Source: Pseudomaricurvus sp033283175
GTDB lineage: Bacteria > Pseudomonadota > Gammaproteobacteria > Pseudomonadales > Cellvibrionaceae
DNA: 64,000 bases
Assembly: GCA_033283175.1 (NCBI GenBank)
Contig: JAWMQM010000004.1
Coordinates: 62,001-126,000, forward strand
Direction of reading: 5' to 3'
Below, one piece after another: positions 1 to 8,433 of this stretch (the first letter of the stretch is position 1; each line of letters starts with the position of its first letter). The notes under the pieces are model-generated. The model saw only the letters and a list, made by a program, of their open reading frames with translations, searched no databases and had not been told where the DNA came from. Both the position numbers and the translations under genes were made by a program.

Positions 1-1
1 C

Positions 2-3000
2 CTCAAGGCCGAAGGCTATAACACCGGTCCCCTGCCCGACTCCCCGGCGGCACTGCTGGACCAGATACAGGCCCGCGGCATCAACCTGCCCAACGATCAG
101 CAGGCGCTGCAATCCATGAGCAGGGAGATCACCCGCATCGATACAGACCACTACCAGCAGTGGTTCAACACCTTGCCGGCGGCAGTACAGTCTGAAGTGG
201 TCGATGGCCCGCTGGGACGCCTGCAGGAGCAGCTGCAGCAGACCGTGGAAGCCGGCCACGCCGACATGGCGCAGGGTACACTGGACCACACCTTGGAAGA
301 GATCCGCCACCTGCTGGAAGGGGTGGATCACCCGGGACGGCAGCGGGCGCTGGCACTGGTGGAGCAGCTGCAGCAGTGCTACCAGACCACACTGGAGGGT
401 GGCACCCCCTGCTGGGAGCAGGCCCGCAAGATCATCAGCGCCCTGCGCCACACCGGTATCGAGGGTCTCGGTGGCTGGGGCGCGGCACCGGGCAAGGTGA
501 TGACGGTGGACAACCGCATGCTGCTGCCGGGACTGCGCTTTGGCAATGTGTTTATCGGTCCGCAGCCGCCCCGTGGCTGGGAAGTGAACGAGGAACTGCT
601 GCACGCCAACCTCGCTTTCCCGCCGCCGCACCAGTACCTGGCCTTCTACCAGTTCCTGCAGCAGGACTTTAAGGCCGACGCCATCGTGCACCTGGGCCGC
701 CACTCCACCTACGAATTCCTGCCCCACCGCTCCGTGGGTCTGGCGGAGGATGACTACTCGCGCATCATGGCCGGCAACATTCCCGGTATCTATCCCTACA
801 TCGTCGACGGTGTTGGTGAAGGTATCCAGGCCAAGCGTCGCGGGCTGGCGGTGATGATCGATCACCTGACGCCACCACTGGAGAGCACACCGCTCTACGA
901 CGACCTGTTGCAACTGCGCCAGCTGATTGAAAGTTTTGAAGCCAGCCACGGCAACAACAATGCCCTGTCGCAACGACTGGTGCAGCAGATCCGCGCCAAG
1001 GTGGACGCACTGGAACTGAAGGAAGAACTCAGTGAAGCCATGTCCGCCGAGCTGGCAGTAATGGGCATCAGCTTCGACGAGGTGGACGACGATATGCTGG
1101 TGCACGAGGTGGGCCACTACCTCACCGACCTGCAGGAGCGCTTTATGCCCTACGGCCTGCATGTGTTCGGTCGCGACTGGGAGCGCCGGGGTATCGACAA
1201 GATGCTGGCCTCCATGGCGCCGGACGGCGACGAACAACAGCAGCAGTGGCAGCAGTTGTTGAGCGGTTCACCCGCCGCCGAAATGCGCAGTTTGCTTAAC
1301 GGTCTGGACGGCGGCTTTGTAGCTCCCGGCCCCGGTAACGACCCCATACGCAGCCCTGCGGCCCTGCCCACCGGGCGCAACTTTTACGCGCTGGACAACA
1401 GCCTGATTCCCAGCCCGGTGGCGTGGGAACTGGGGCAGGAGCTGGCGCAGGAAGCGCGCAAAAATAATCCCCAGAACAGTGACAAGCGCGAAGCGCTGGT
1501 GCTGTGGGCTTCCGACGTGGTGCGCGACGAAGGCGTCATGATTGCCTTCGGTCTCGACATGCTGGGACTGAAGCCCATATGGAACAGCCGCGGACTGGTG
1601 AAGGGGCTGCAACGACAGGAGCTGGCGGATGAGCGTGTGCGCCGCGACGTGGTGTTCACCACCTCAGGGCTGTTCCGCGATCTCTACAGCCGCCAGATGC
1701 TGCTGCTCGACCAGGCCACCCTCATCGCCCTGCAAGCCAGTGCCAACACCATTGTGCGTGACCACCCGGCACTGACCCAGGCGCTCTACAGCGCCCTGCA
1801 ACCACTGCAGGATTCCGGGCTGGCACTGGACAAAGCCGGCAGCGAATCGCTGCAACAGAACCAGGTGGCCGCCCACTGGGTGAAAGAAGCACAGCAACTG
1901 CTGGCCGCTGGTACCCCTGCCGAAAAGGCCGGCGCCCTTGCCAGCCTGCGGGTGTTCGGCGACGCACCCGGCAGCTATGGCGCCGGCGTGAACCGCCTGG
2001 TGGAACGCTCCGGCGCGTGGCAGCAGCGTAGCGAGCTGGCTGAGGTCTATATGCGCCGCCTCGGCCACAGCTTCAGCACAGGTGGTGTCAACGGCAACGG
2101 TTTTGGCGCGCCGGCACAGCAAGTGTTCCGTACCCTGCTCAGTGATGTGGAGAACACCTATTTGGGCCGCTCCAGCAACCTCTACGGCCTGATCGACAAC
2201 AACGACGCCTTCGATTATCTGGGCGGCCTGAGTCTGGCTGTGGAAACCCTGACCGGCACCGCGCCCAATAACTTTGTGCTCAACCACGCTGATCCCGACA
2301 ACATCAAGTCCCAGCCGCTGGCGCTGGCACTGCGGCAGGAGCTGCGCGGTCGCTTCCTCAATCCCGAATGGCTCAAGGGATTGATGGCGCACGACTACGC
2401 CGGTGCCCGCACCATGGGCAGCGAGTTCCTGGAATACCTGTGGGGCTGGCAGGTGACCAACCCGGGACTGGTGGGCGACTGGGCCTGGGAAGAGGTGAAG
2501 AGCGTCTACGTGGATGACCGCTACGAACTGCAACTGGATGAATTCCTTGAGCAGGGCCACAACGTGCACGTGAAGAGCAATATGCTGGCCATCATGCTGG
2601 TGGCGATTCACAAGGAGTTCTGGAATGCGGACCAGCAGACCCGCGAACAACTGGCCGGCGAGTTCGCGCGGCTGGTGCTCGACAACGGCCTGCCCGGCAG
2701 CGGCCACACCTCACCGGACAACCCCATGCTGCAGTGGGTGCAACAGTACCTGCCGCAGGAGCAGCAACAGGCGCTGCAGACCGTCATCGACAAAGCCAAA
2801 GGCCAGCAGGCTGAGGCAGAACCGGAGCTGCACCGCGCCACCGAAATCGAACTGCAGGACGCGCAACCATCACAGGCCGACAACAATGCCGCACAGGCCT
2901 CGGAGAACAGCGATCCACAAGCGACCAGTAATACACACTACTACTGGTTGCTGCTGGTGATCCTTGCTGTCATCGCCGCCGGCTACTACCGCACCTCCCG

Positions 3001-3028
3001 TCACTCACTGCTCGCCACTCGCGACTAA
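2..3028 (+). CDS. CobN/HmuS-family chelatase large subunit, C-terminally membrane-anchored (5' end outside window)
   Basis: The reading frame is open from base 2, so the true start lies to the left; 1008 codons are visible. The family comprises CobN cobaltochelatase, BchH/ChlH magnesium chelatase and the HmuS haem dechelatase. The segment HLGRHSTYEFLPHR (near 690-730) and the following YPYIVDG stretch are hallmark CobN motifs. The C-terminus carries a poly-Q/A linker, then a single hydrophobic helix (YYWLLLVILAVIAAGYY) and a basic tail, so the protein is anchored in the inner membrane, unlike soluble cobalamin-pathway CobN. It is followed 14 bp later by an ExbB-like and a DUF2149 gene, the arrangement seen in haem or corrinoid uptake loci with HmuS-type proteins. 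Whether it inserts or removes metal cannot be told from sequence. Confidence 0.88.
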   Translation, partial: LKAEGYNTGPLPDSPAALLDQIQARGINLPNDQQALQSMSREITRIDTDHYQQWFNTLPAAVQSEVVDGPLGRLQEQLQQTVEAGHADMAQGTLDHTLEEIRHLLEGVDHPGRQRALALVEQLQQCYQTTLEGGTPCWEQARKIISALRHTGIEGLGGWGAAPGKVMTVDNRMLLPGLRFGNVFIGPQPPRGWEVNEELLHANLAFPPPHQYLAFYQFLQQDFKADAIVHLGRHSTYEFLPHRSVGLAEDDYSRIMAGNIPGIYPYIVDGVGEGIQAKRRGLAVMIDHLTPPLESTPLYDDLLQLRQLIESFEASHGNNNALSQRLVQQIRAKVDALELKEELSEAMSAELAVMGISFDEVDDDMLVHEVGHYLTDLQERFMPYGLHVFGRDWERRGIDKMLASMAPDGDEQQQQWQQLLSGSPAAEMRSLLNGLDGGFVAPGPGNDPIRSPAALPTGRNFYALDNSLIPSPVAWELGQELAQEARKNNPQNSDKREALVLWASDVVRDEGVMIAFGLDMLGLKPIWNSRGLVKGLQRQELADERVRRDVVFTTSGLFRDLYSRQMLLLDQATLIALQASANTIVRDHPALTQALYSALQPLQDSGLALDKAGSESLQQNQVAAHWVKEAQQLLAAGTPAEKAGALASLRVFGDAPGSYGAGVNRLVERSGAWQQRSELAEVYMRRLGHSFSTGGVNGNGFGAPAQQVFRTLLSDVENTYLGRSSNLYGLIDNNDAFDYLGGLSLAVETLTGTAPNNFVLNHADPDNIKSQPLALALRQELRGRFLNPEWLKGLMAHDYAGARTMGSEFLEYLWGWQVTNPGLVGDWAWEEVKSVYVDDRYELQLDEFLEQGHNVHVKSNMLAIMLVAIHKEFWNADQQTREQLAGEFARLVLDNGLPGSGHTSPDNPMLQWVQQYLPQEQQQALQTVIDKAKGQQAEAEPELHRATEIELQDAQPSQADNNAAQASENSDPQATSNTHYYWLLLVILAVIAAGYYRTSRHSLLATRD

Positions 3029-3042
3029 CCAAAGGAGTTCAC

Positions 3043-3489
3043 ATGCTGCACGGACTTACCCTCGGTGCCCTGCACCAACTGGTCAACTGGCTGCTCTACC
3101 CTGTGGTGATTGCGCTGGGACTGGCCCTGCTGGCCATACTGTGGGAGCTGGGCATTGCCCTGGCGGAGCGCCTGCGGCTGCTGTCACGCATCGACAGCGA
3201 CGGCGTAGCCACCGCCGACTTTGAACGCTACGCCCTCAAACGTCTGGAGCGGGCCGACCTGCTGGCGCGCACCGGGCCTATCCTGGGATTGATGGGCACC
3301 CTGATCCCGCTGGGACCGGGCCTGATGGCGCTGGGCAATGGCGATATCACCCTGCTGGCCACCGCCCTCACCGTGGCCTTCGACACCACGGTGCTGGGGC
3401 TGCTGATCGGCCTGCTGGCCTACATCATCAGCCGCGTACGGCGCCGCTGGTACGACGCCGTCTGGCAACGGCTGGAGGCCAACTCATGA
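3043..3489 (+). CDS. MotA/TolQ/ExbB-family proton channel protein
   Basis: 148 residues with a strong Shine-Dalgarno (AAAGGAG) 6 nt before the ATG. An N-terminal helix (residues about 10-40), then a cytoplasmic stretch, then two closely spaced helices in the second half around GPILGLMGTLIPLGPGL and ALTVAFDTTVLGLLIGLLAYI. The second half contains the ExbB/TolQ-type TxxGLLGT-like pattern and the conserved small-residue TVAFDTT helix that lines the proton path in ExbB. It is shorter than ExbB (about 240). Its stop overlaps the next start (ATGA). Together with the chelatase and DUF2149 protein it probably forms a proton-motive-force-driven membrane complex; the role is inferred from the neighbourhood. 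Confidence 0.82.
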   Translation: MLHGLTLGALHQLVNWLLYPVVIALGLALLAILWELGIALAERLRLLSRIDSDGVATADFERYALKRLERADLLARTGPILGLMGTLIPLGPGLMALGNGDITLLATALTVAFDTTVLGLLIGLLAYIISRVRRRWYDAVWQRLEANS

Positions 3490-3809
3490 ACCGACCCAAT
3501 GGCTCACCCCGCTGGCACCACAACCACTTCTCCGACGCCGATAACGATCCCCTGTCCGGCTTCGCCAACATCATGGATGTGATGCTGGTGTTTGCCCTGG
3601 GGCTGTTGATCGCCCTGCTCAGCCAGAGCGAGCAGATGCGCCAGCACTTCAACCTGGAGAAGGAGATGGTGGTGCAGGCCGGTGAAGAGCTGGTAGAAAT
3701 GCCGGAAGGCGTAGAGCGAGCCATGCAATCCGGCAGTGAGGGGATGGAATCGCTGGGCAAGGTCTATCGCGATCCGCAGACAGGCAAGTTAATCCTGATT
3801 AATCAGTAA
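3486..3809 (+). CDS. DUF2149 family membrane protein
   Basis: 107 residues, overlapping the previous gene by 4 bp. The segment DPLSGFANIMDVMLVFALGLLIALL (residues about 20-45) is the signature of DUF2149: one N-terminal transmembrane helix with an Asp just inside, reminiscent of ExbD/TolR, followed by a short periplasmic region rich in Glu. Residues near the end (GKVYRDPQTGKLILI) resemble the family C-terminus. In other bacteria DUF2149 genes sit next to CobN/HmuS-type chelatases and ExbB-like genes, exactly as here, which supports an ExbD-like partner role; no biochemical function is established. Confidence 0.8.
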   Translation: MNRPNGSPRWHHNHFSDADNDPLSGFANIMDVMLVFALGLLIALLSQSEQMRQHFNLEKEMVVQAGEELVEMPEGVERAMQSGSEGMESLGKVYRDPQTGKLILINQ

Positions 3810-3824
3810 CCACTTCGCAAAAAC

Positions 3825-3842
3825 GGGGACCGGGAAGTCCCC
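3825..3842. other. GC-rich hairpin after the chelatase operon
   Basis: GGGGAC and GTCCCC arms (3825-3830 and 3837-3842) around a 6-nt loop, 15 bp after the DUF2149 stop. There is no T-run on the plus strand, so it is at best a Rho-assisted or mRNA-stabilising structure. The rest of 3843-3998 shows no gene. Confidence 0.35.
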
Positions 3843-3998
3843 GGCATTGCCGACCGGCACAATGTATGGAACATTGCCGAAACGTTGCAGTCACACAGGT
3901 CCTGCCGATGCCCAGGCAGGAGCACCGGACCCTGTCTATCACGTCTTGCAGGCCCTGTTTGAAGCCGCTGCCCCAATCACACGACCTTCTGACCCCAC

Positions 3999-4478
3999 AT
4001 GAAAATACGCCACTATGCCGCCTCTGACAGCCGTGAGATTGCCGATCTCTTTCACGATGCCATCCATGCGATAAGTCCCGGTGTTTATAGTCCCGGGCAA
4101 CTCGAAGCCTGGGCCCCAACACCGCCGGATTATGAGTCGTGGGCAGCCAGGCTGGAGCGCAGCAGGCCTTTTGTAGCCATGATCGACAACTGCATCGTCG
4201 GTTTTATAGAGCTACAAGCCGATGGACATATTGATTGCCTGTATGTTCACAGCCAACACCAACGACAAGGTATCGCCGCAGCGCTCTTTGCCTACGCCAG
4301 CAAAGTGGCAATCCAGCACGGCCACACCACCCTGTCGGTAGATGCCAGCATTGTCGCCAAGCCGTTTTTCGAACAGCGGGGCTTTGTGCAAACGGCAGAA
4401 AACAGCGTAGAAAGAAACGGGCAATACCTGACGAATTTTTCCATGACCGGCCCAGCCATCCCGCAACAATCCCGGTAG
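3999..4478 (+). CDS. GNAT-family N-acetyltransferase
   Basis: 159 residues. It begins MKIRHYAASDSREIADLFHDAIH, the beta1-alpha1 start typical of GNAT enzymes, and carries the acetyl-CoA pyrophosphate-binding motif A around residues 82-100 (VHSQHQRQGIAAALF, i.e. Q/RxxGxA) and a C-terminal FFEQRGF strand-helix typical of the fold. The protein would transfer an acetyl group from acetyl-CoA to an unknown amine. It stands alone between the chelatase operon and an RlpA-like gene 35 bp downstream. The substrate cannot be inferred. Confidence 0.85.
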   Translation: MKIRHYAASDSREIADLFHDAIHAISPGVYSPGQLEAWAPTPPDYESWAARLERSRPFVAMIDNCIVGFIELQADGHIDCLYVHSQHQRQGIAAALFAYASKVAIQHGHTTLSVDASIVAKPFFEQRGFVQTAENSVERNGQYLTNFSMTGPAIPQQSR

Positions 4479-4513
4479 TCACCAACTGCCGGCCCTACCA
4501 CACGCGACAATCG

Positions 4514-4903
4514 ATGATCTGCCACAAGCACAAAATTCTCTCCTTCGCCTTCTGGCTACTAACGTCAAGCTGTGCCCTGGCGTCATCCGCGAGCAACGAC
4601 AACTCGCCAGCCCTTACACAATCGGGCAAGGCCTCGTTTTACGCCGACAAGTTCCAGAACCGCAAGACCGCTAACGGCGAACGCTATAAACACGAGTTAA
4701 AGACCGCCGCCCACAAGAAATTGCCGTTTGGCTCCATAGTGCAGGTCACCAACATCAAAAACGGCAAAAGCGTGCTTGTGCGGATCAATGACCGTGGACC
4801 GTTTGTGAAGGGACGCATCATTGACCTGTCAAAATCGGCGTTCGAAAGCATCGGCCACACGTCGTCGGGTCTGCTTCACGTCAGAGTCGAACCAGTCCCG
4901 TAA
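4514..4903 (+). CDS. RlpA-like double-psi beta-barrel protein, exported
   Basis: 129 residues from the ATG at 4514, chosen because it is followed at once by a signal peptide (HKHKILSFAFWLLTSSCALASS); the frame remains open upstream but that part overlaps the acetyltransferase gene. The Cys in SSCALAS could serve as a lipobox-like site, though it is a poor match. The mature part is one RlpA domain: GKASFYADKF, RKTANGE, TAAHKKLPFGS, VRINDRGPF and GRIIDLS are all family hallmarks, including the catalytic-type Asp of NDRGP. It lacks the SPOR domain of E. coli RlpA, so it resembles the short stand-alone family members. Likely acts on or binds peptidoglycan in the periplasm. Confidence 0.85.
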   Translation: MICHKHKILSFAFWLLTSSCALASSASNDNSPALTQSGKASFYADKFQNRKTANGERYKHELKTAAHKKLPFGSIVQVTNIKNGKSVLVRINDRGPFVKGRIIDLSKSAFESIGHTSSGLLHVRVEPVP

Positions 4904-5008
4904 TACCGGTTACTCCGGCGCTTGCAGACGGCCATGGGCTGCATACACAATTGCAGCCAAACCAATACAATCGCGACCTTCGACCAGCATTCATCATAAG
5001 GATTTTGA

Positions 5009-5221
5009 TTGAACATTAAAGACAGGTTTTTGCGGGTTATCACAGGGAAGAGATTCAACAAGATCCTTTCCCATCTGTGTATCTGGATAACTATCCTGCT
5101 GCTGATTCTGTTCTTTGGCGGACAGCGTTTTCAAGTTGGGAACAACGCCGCCGCTGCTCTTGAGAATAGCAACCGCAGTTTCCCGGGAGCGACCTTCCGC
5201 ACACGGCCAACACGGTTTTAA
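5009..5221 (+). CDS. Small single-helix membrane protein, unknown
   Basis: 70 residues beginning at a TTG codon (5009) with an AAGGA ribosome-binding site 5 nt upstream, which is what decides the start. The protein has a basic N-terminus (KDRFLRVITGKRFNK), one strongly hydrophobic helix (ICIW-type stretch followed by ITILLLILFFGG), and a short polar tail. No family is recognised. The good ribosome-binding site and membrane topology support a real gene, but the tail has no clear conservation signal I can judge. 5222-5484 downstream holds no gene or repeat that I see. Confidence 0.4.
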   Translation: MNIKDRFLRVITGKRFNKILSHLCIWITILLLILFFGGQRFQVGNNAAAALENSNRSFPGATFRTRPTRF

Positions 5222-5484
5222 ACTACCCATCCATCCCGGCGTACTGCCTACCCCATACACCAATTTGAGGCCCTGGACGAACACTTCGACAGCAGATGTC
5301 CGGCCCGTGTTTGTATCACGACATTTTGTATTCATTGTCGCAGCGATGGCCTGTCTACCGTAGCCGGCTTATCTCCCTTCCCTCTATTAACTCCTTGAAC
5401 CCTCAGGACTTTCATACGCCAGACCCACGGGTGTGATTCTTGCACCGTCACCCCTGGTATTCTGTCTTTTGCCCGGGAAGCGCC

Positions 5485-6030
5485 ATGTACAGTCGTCATC
5501 AATATATCGAAGAGGAACAGTGGGTCATCTGGAATGGCACACTGGGCATTCTCGATACCGTAGCCATTGGCGACATCGAATCCGGTCCGGGAGGTCGCAA
5601 CGCCTGGCTGGATGAGCCCTATGACATGGTAGGCCCCTTCAGCCTGGACGAGCTGGAGAACAACGGCGAGATCGCCTTTGCCGCCTGTGTGGTGATGTCG
5701 CGGGAGAAGTGGCGTGCCGACCAGGTGGCGCTGCGTCTGAAGGCCCGCCAGTTACGGCGTGAGGCGCAGGAGCGGATGTATGAGGAGTTCGCCCGCTACA
5801 ATGAGCGCCGGCAAAACTCGCACAGCCGCTTCCGTTTCCAGCAGCACGGCAATGACCAGCAACACCGCGAAGTCTTGAAACTGCCAGCGGAAGGCTCGCT
5901 GAAGGCCGCCCAGATCAAGGCTGCCTATCGCAAGCTGGCGCAGAAATTCCATCCGGATGCGGGTGGCAGTCAGGAACAGTTTGTGGAAATTACGGTAGCC
6001 CGGGATGCGCTGTTGGAGCGGGCGTCCTGA
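5485..6030 (+). CDS. J-domain (DnaJ-like) protein
   Basis: 181 residues from ATG 5485 (preceded by GGGAAG); the frame is open to 5440 but the upstream codons lack a ribosome-binding site. The N-terminal 100 residues hold a tryptophan-containing acidic segment (EEEQWVIWNG, DEPYDMVGPFSLDELE) of unknown fold. Residues about 128-181 form a compact J domain: LKLPAEGSLKAAQIKAAYRKLAQKFHPDAGG, with the HPD tripeptide that stimulates Hsp70 ATPase. The J domain is C-terminal and ends soon after helix III, as in membrane-free co-chaperones of the DjlA/TerB type. The Hsp70 partner and client are unknown. Confidence 0.82.
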   Translation: MYSRHQYIEEEQWVIWNGTLGILDTVAIGDIESGPGGRNAWLDEPYDMVGPFSLDELENNGEIAFAACVVMSREKWRADQVALRLKARQLRREAQERMYEEFARYNERRQNSHSRFRFQQHGNDQQHREVLKLPAEGSLKAAQIKAAYRKLAQKFHPDAGGSQEQFVEITVARDALLERAS

Positions 6031-6036
6031 TTCACC

Positions 6037-6170
6037 ATGAAAAGATCGCGCACAGGAGTGCGCTCCTACAGCCGTGTGCCGCCCTCGTAGGAGCCCGGTG
6101 GCCCAGACCAGCCTCTCTTCCAGCTGCGCTGGAATTCACCTTCTCCCCCGGGCGATCTTTTGGCCACTCA
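6037..6170. repeat. REP-like palindromic repeat cluster (copy 1)
   Basis: Contains an imperfect palindrome with GATCGCGCACAGGAG and GCGCTCCTACA arms, a GTAGGAGCCCGGT segment, a GGAATTCACCTTCTC segment and a CCCGGGCGATCTTTT end. The same blocks recur at 36.5-36.7, 39.46-39.57 and 41.65-41.80 kb, always between genes. The GTAGGAGC...GCGATC layout matches Pseudomonas-type REP elements mobilised by RAYT transposases. The end runs into the 3' end of the symporter gene. Confidence 0.7.
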
Positions 6171-7796
6171 CCACCCCTGCATCAAAAACAATACTGCCAG
6201 CAATCCCACAAACCACACCACCAACCAACCACTGCGCCGGTACCAGTTACAGCGCGACTCCTCCCGCAGGTAATCCCCGATCACGCTTTCGTAAACATCC
6301 AACGGGTGTGGCATAGCCACCCGCGTCGCCGGGATCACCGACAGCAGCAGCGCCACCCCCACCGTCACCGCAAAGCCCATGACGTTCCACCACAGCCAGG
6401 AGATCTCCGGCAGCAGCAACCAGCAGGCGCCATTACCCGCAATACCCAACAGCAAGCCGGCAATGGCGTGGGGGCCACTGACCCGGTGGGTGAGAATACC
6501 CAGCGCAAAGACTGCGAGGATGGGGCCATTGGCCAGCGAACCAATCTTGTTGATGGCCTCCAGCACCGTGGGGGCAATATCACCCACGTAAAACGCCATC
6601 ACCAGCGTGACCACGCCCCAGAGAGCGGTAATCAACCGCGACAGCACCAGCTCTTTACTGGGCGTCCATGTACCGCGATGGAAGCGACGCACGAAGTCCT
6701 CCATGGTGGTAGCACTCAGTGAGTTGAGCACCGAATCCAGCGACGACATGGCGGCGGCAAACAGGGCCACCAGGCTCAGGCCTACCAGCCCCGCCGGCAG
6801 TACCTGAATCATGTAGAGAGGTACGGCGAGGTTGTATTGCGGCCCACCGCCATTATCGGGCAGCGCGTCAATAAACTGCGGGTGCTGCAGGGCATAGACA
6901 CCAATCCCCACCCCCACCAGGCAGTAGAGCAATACCAGCGGGAAGCGCAGCAGGCCGTTGATCAGCAGCGCGTTGTTGGTGGCGTCGATATCGCGGGTAC
7001 TCAGTTGTCGCTGCACCTGGCTCTGGTCGCAGCCGTAGTAGGCGACATAGAGAAACAGCCCGCCCAGCAACATGGGCCAGAAGGCAAAGGTGTGGCCATC
7101 GCCAAACCCGTGATGGGAGAAATCCAGTGTCTGTTTGCGCTCGGCAGAAAAGGCCTGCCACATGGCACCGAAGCCGCCGCTGGCGTCCATCAAAAAAAGC
7201 AGCACCACCGCCAGCATCACGGCGAGTATCAGCAGCTGTATCACATCGGAGTAGATCACACCGCGAATACCACCCATCACATCGTAGAGCACCGTGAAGG
7301 CGCCCAGCAGCAAGACGGATGGGGTAAAGCCCAGACCGGTGATCAGGTCGATCACCAACGCGATGCTGTAGACGGTGACGGCGGTGGCAAAGGCCCGCAC
7401 AAACAGGAACAGGCCACTGAGGATCAGGCGGGTGGAAAGGTCAAAGCGCCGTTCCAGATAGGCGTACACCGATACCAGTTGCAGGTGGCGAAACAGCGGC
7501 ATGACAAACAGTATCAACACCACCATGGCCAGCGGTACCGCCAGCTCGTACTGCAACCACAACAGGCCGCCACTGGCGGTAAAAGCAACGAAGGCCGGCG
7601 CACCCAGAATGCTGTTGGTGGAACACTGGGTGGCCATGATCGACAAACCCACCGGCCAGGGCCCCACATTGCGTCCGGCGACGTAGTAGTCTTCGCGACT
7701 CTCCTGCCGCCGCGCCAGCCACCAGGCCATCAGCAGCAAGCCCGCGCAGTAAGCGCCGATAATCCACCAGTCGAGTGCGGTAATGGTGCTGTCCAT
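6168..7796 (-). CDS. Sodium:solute symporter (SSS family)
   Basis: 542 residues with about 13 hydrophobic helices. The N-terminus (DWWIIGAYCAGLLLMAWWLARRQ) and the motif DYYVAGRNVGPWPVGLSIMATQ near residue 36 are typical of SSS transporters, and the sodium-site helix region (AAAMSSLDSVLNSLS, about residue 345) matches the SSS TM8 Ser-rich motif. It imports a small organic solute with Na+ across the inner membrane; the family covers sugars, amino acids, carboxylates and sialic acid, and the sequence alone does not tell which. It stands alone on the minus strand, with a REP-like element at its 3' end. Confidence 0.86.
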   Translation of the reverse strand: MDSTITALDWWIIGAYCAGLLLMAWWLARRQESREDYYVAGRNVGPWPVGLSIMATQCSTNSILGAPAFVAFTASGGLLWLQYELAVPLAMVVLILFVMPLFRHLQLVSVYAYLERRFDLSTRLILSGLFLFVRAFATAVTVYSIALVIDLITGLGFTPSVLLLGAFTVLYDVMGGIRGVIYSDVIQLLILAVMLAVVLLFLMDASGGFGAMWQAFSAERKQTLDFSHHGFGDGHTFAFWPMLLGGLFLYVAYYGCDQSQVQRQLSTRDIDATNNALLINGLLRFPLVLLYCLVGVGIGVYALQHPQFIDALPDNGGGPQYNLAVPLYMIQVLPAGLVGLSLVALFAAAMSSLDSVLNSLSATTMEDFVRRFHRGTWTPSKELVLSRLITALWGVVTLVMAFYVGDIAPTVLEAINKIGSLANGPILAVFALGILTHRVSGPHAIAGLLLGIAGNGACWLLLPEISWLWWNVMGFAVTVGVALLLSVIPATRVAMPHPLDVYESVIGDYLREESRCNWYRRSGWLVVWFVGLLAVLFLMQGW

Positions 7797-7902
7797 AGTC
7801 GTCCCTGCGGCCGGGATCGGTCCCGGCTTCTACCAATACCTGATCCATTATTACGTCTCAGGCGCGGCAGGCCAAGTGAAGGACGCGTATTCGGCCGCTC
7901 AC

Positions 7903-7923
7903 TGCGGACTGCGGACTGCGGAC
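7903..7923. repeat. Short tandem repeat, unit CTGCGGA
   Basis: Three copies of the heptamer CTGCGGA run in tandem in the gap between the symporter and cowN. No function is evident. Confidence 0.5.
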
Positions 7924-7969
7924 GCTATGCTTGCGCGCTGGCCAGGACATTGCGCAGGTTCCAATTCAT

Positions 7970-7995
7970 GTCATTCCCGCCTGCGCGGGAATGAC
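7970..7995. repeat. ATTCCCGC/GCGGGAAT palindromic repeat
   Basis: Perfect 11-bp arms GTCATTCCCGC and GCGGGAATGAC around a 4-nt loop. A degenerate partner half (GGATTCCCGCC) follows at about 8032. Related halves occur at about 32577-32650. This is a common dispersed bacterial repeat type; it could also act as a Rho-independent-like structure after cowN. No other feature is visible in 7797-8063. Confidence 0.6.
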
Positions 7996-8063
7996 AGCGG
8001 GTGGTGCGGACTACTCTTAACTTAAAAGGATGGATTCCCGCCAACGCGGCAATAACACCGAAC

Positions 8064-8348
8064 TCAGCAGCACTGCTGCTCCAGTCGCCACAACATCTCC
8101 AGCGCCGCATCATCGTCGCAGGCTTCGAACAGGCTGTAGAGATTGTTCATCTGCGCACCGATAAAAAAGAGCTCATCCTGCCCCATACGCTGGCGCTCTG
8201 CGAACTTCTGCCCGAAATAGTCTGCCCAGCGGCTGTCAGTCTCCGGCTTCTGCAACGTCTCCACCAGGTAGGCCATCAACTCCTGCGCCCAGCGATCACA
8301 CTCGATACCGCAGAAACTCACATAGCGATCTGTCGCCTGCTGCTCCAT
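8064..8348 (-). CDS. cowN: CowN-family CO-protection protein
   Basis: 94 residues. The sequence matches CowN (N2-fixation sustaining protein) along its whole length: TDRYVSFCGIECDRWAQELMAYL at the start, then DELFFIGAQMNNLYSLFEACDDDAALEMLWRLEQQCC, with the conserved IxCD motif near residue 15 and the terminal Cys-Cys. CowN is known to keep nitrogenase working in the presence of CO, and in Rhodospirillum its expression depends on CO-sensing regulators. No nitrogenase genes are in this window; the gene closes a [NiFe]-hydrogenase maturation operon, directly after a CooA-like regulator. A GGAGGAG ribosome-binding site precedes the ATG. It may protect hydrogenase, or a nitrogenase elsewhere in the genome; that is inference. 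Confidence 0.82.
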   Translation of the reverse strand: MEQQATDRYVSFCGIECDRWAQELMAYLVETLQKPETDSRWADYFGQKFAERQRMGQDELFFIGAQMNNLYSLFEACDDDAALEMLWRLEQQCC

Positions 8349-8390
8349 CTTCTCCTCCCCCCGTTAGCCCTGACAAACTGAATGAGTTCC

Positions 8391-8433
8391 AGTCTAGTCA
8401 GCGCCTTCAGGAGGGTCTGTCAGCTGGCTGACA
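8391..8433 (-). promoter_or_regulatory. Predicted cowN promoter with CooA/CRP-type operator
   Basis: TGTCA-GCTGGC-TGACA (8418-8433) has the exact 5-6-5 geometry of CRP-family sites and the TGTCA half-site reported for CooA. On the minus strand a -10-like TAGACT lies at 8396-8391, which would put +1 near 8384; the palindrome centre is then at -41.5, the class II activator position. The operator overlaps the last codons of the regulator gene. Promoter assignment is from sequence only. Confidence 0.6.

Noticed and set aside
4235..4513. Upstream extension of the RlpA-like gene (93 more codons)
   Set aside because: It overlaps the acetyltransferase in another frame and precedes an obvious signal peptide.
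8064..8348. Presence of nitrogen fixation genes suggested by cowN
   Set aside because: No nif structural or assembly genes are found in the 64 kb; cowN is reported on its own merits.
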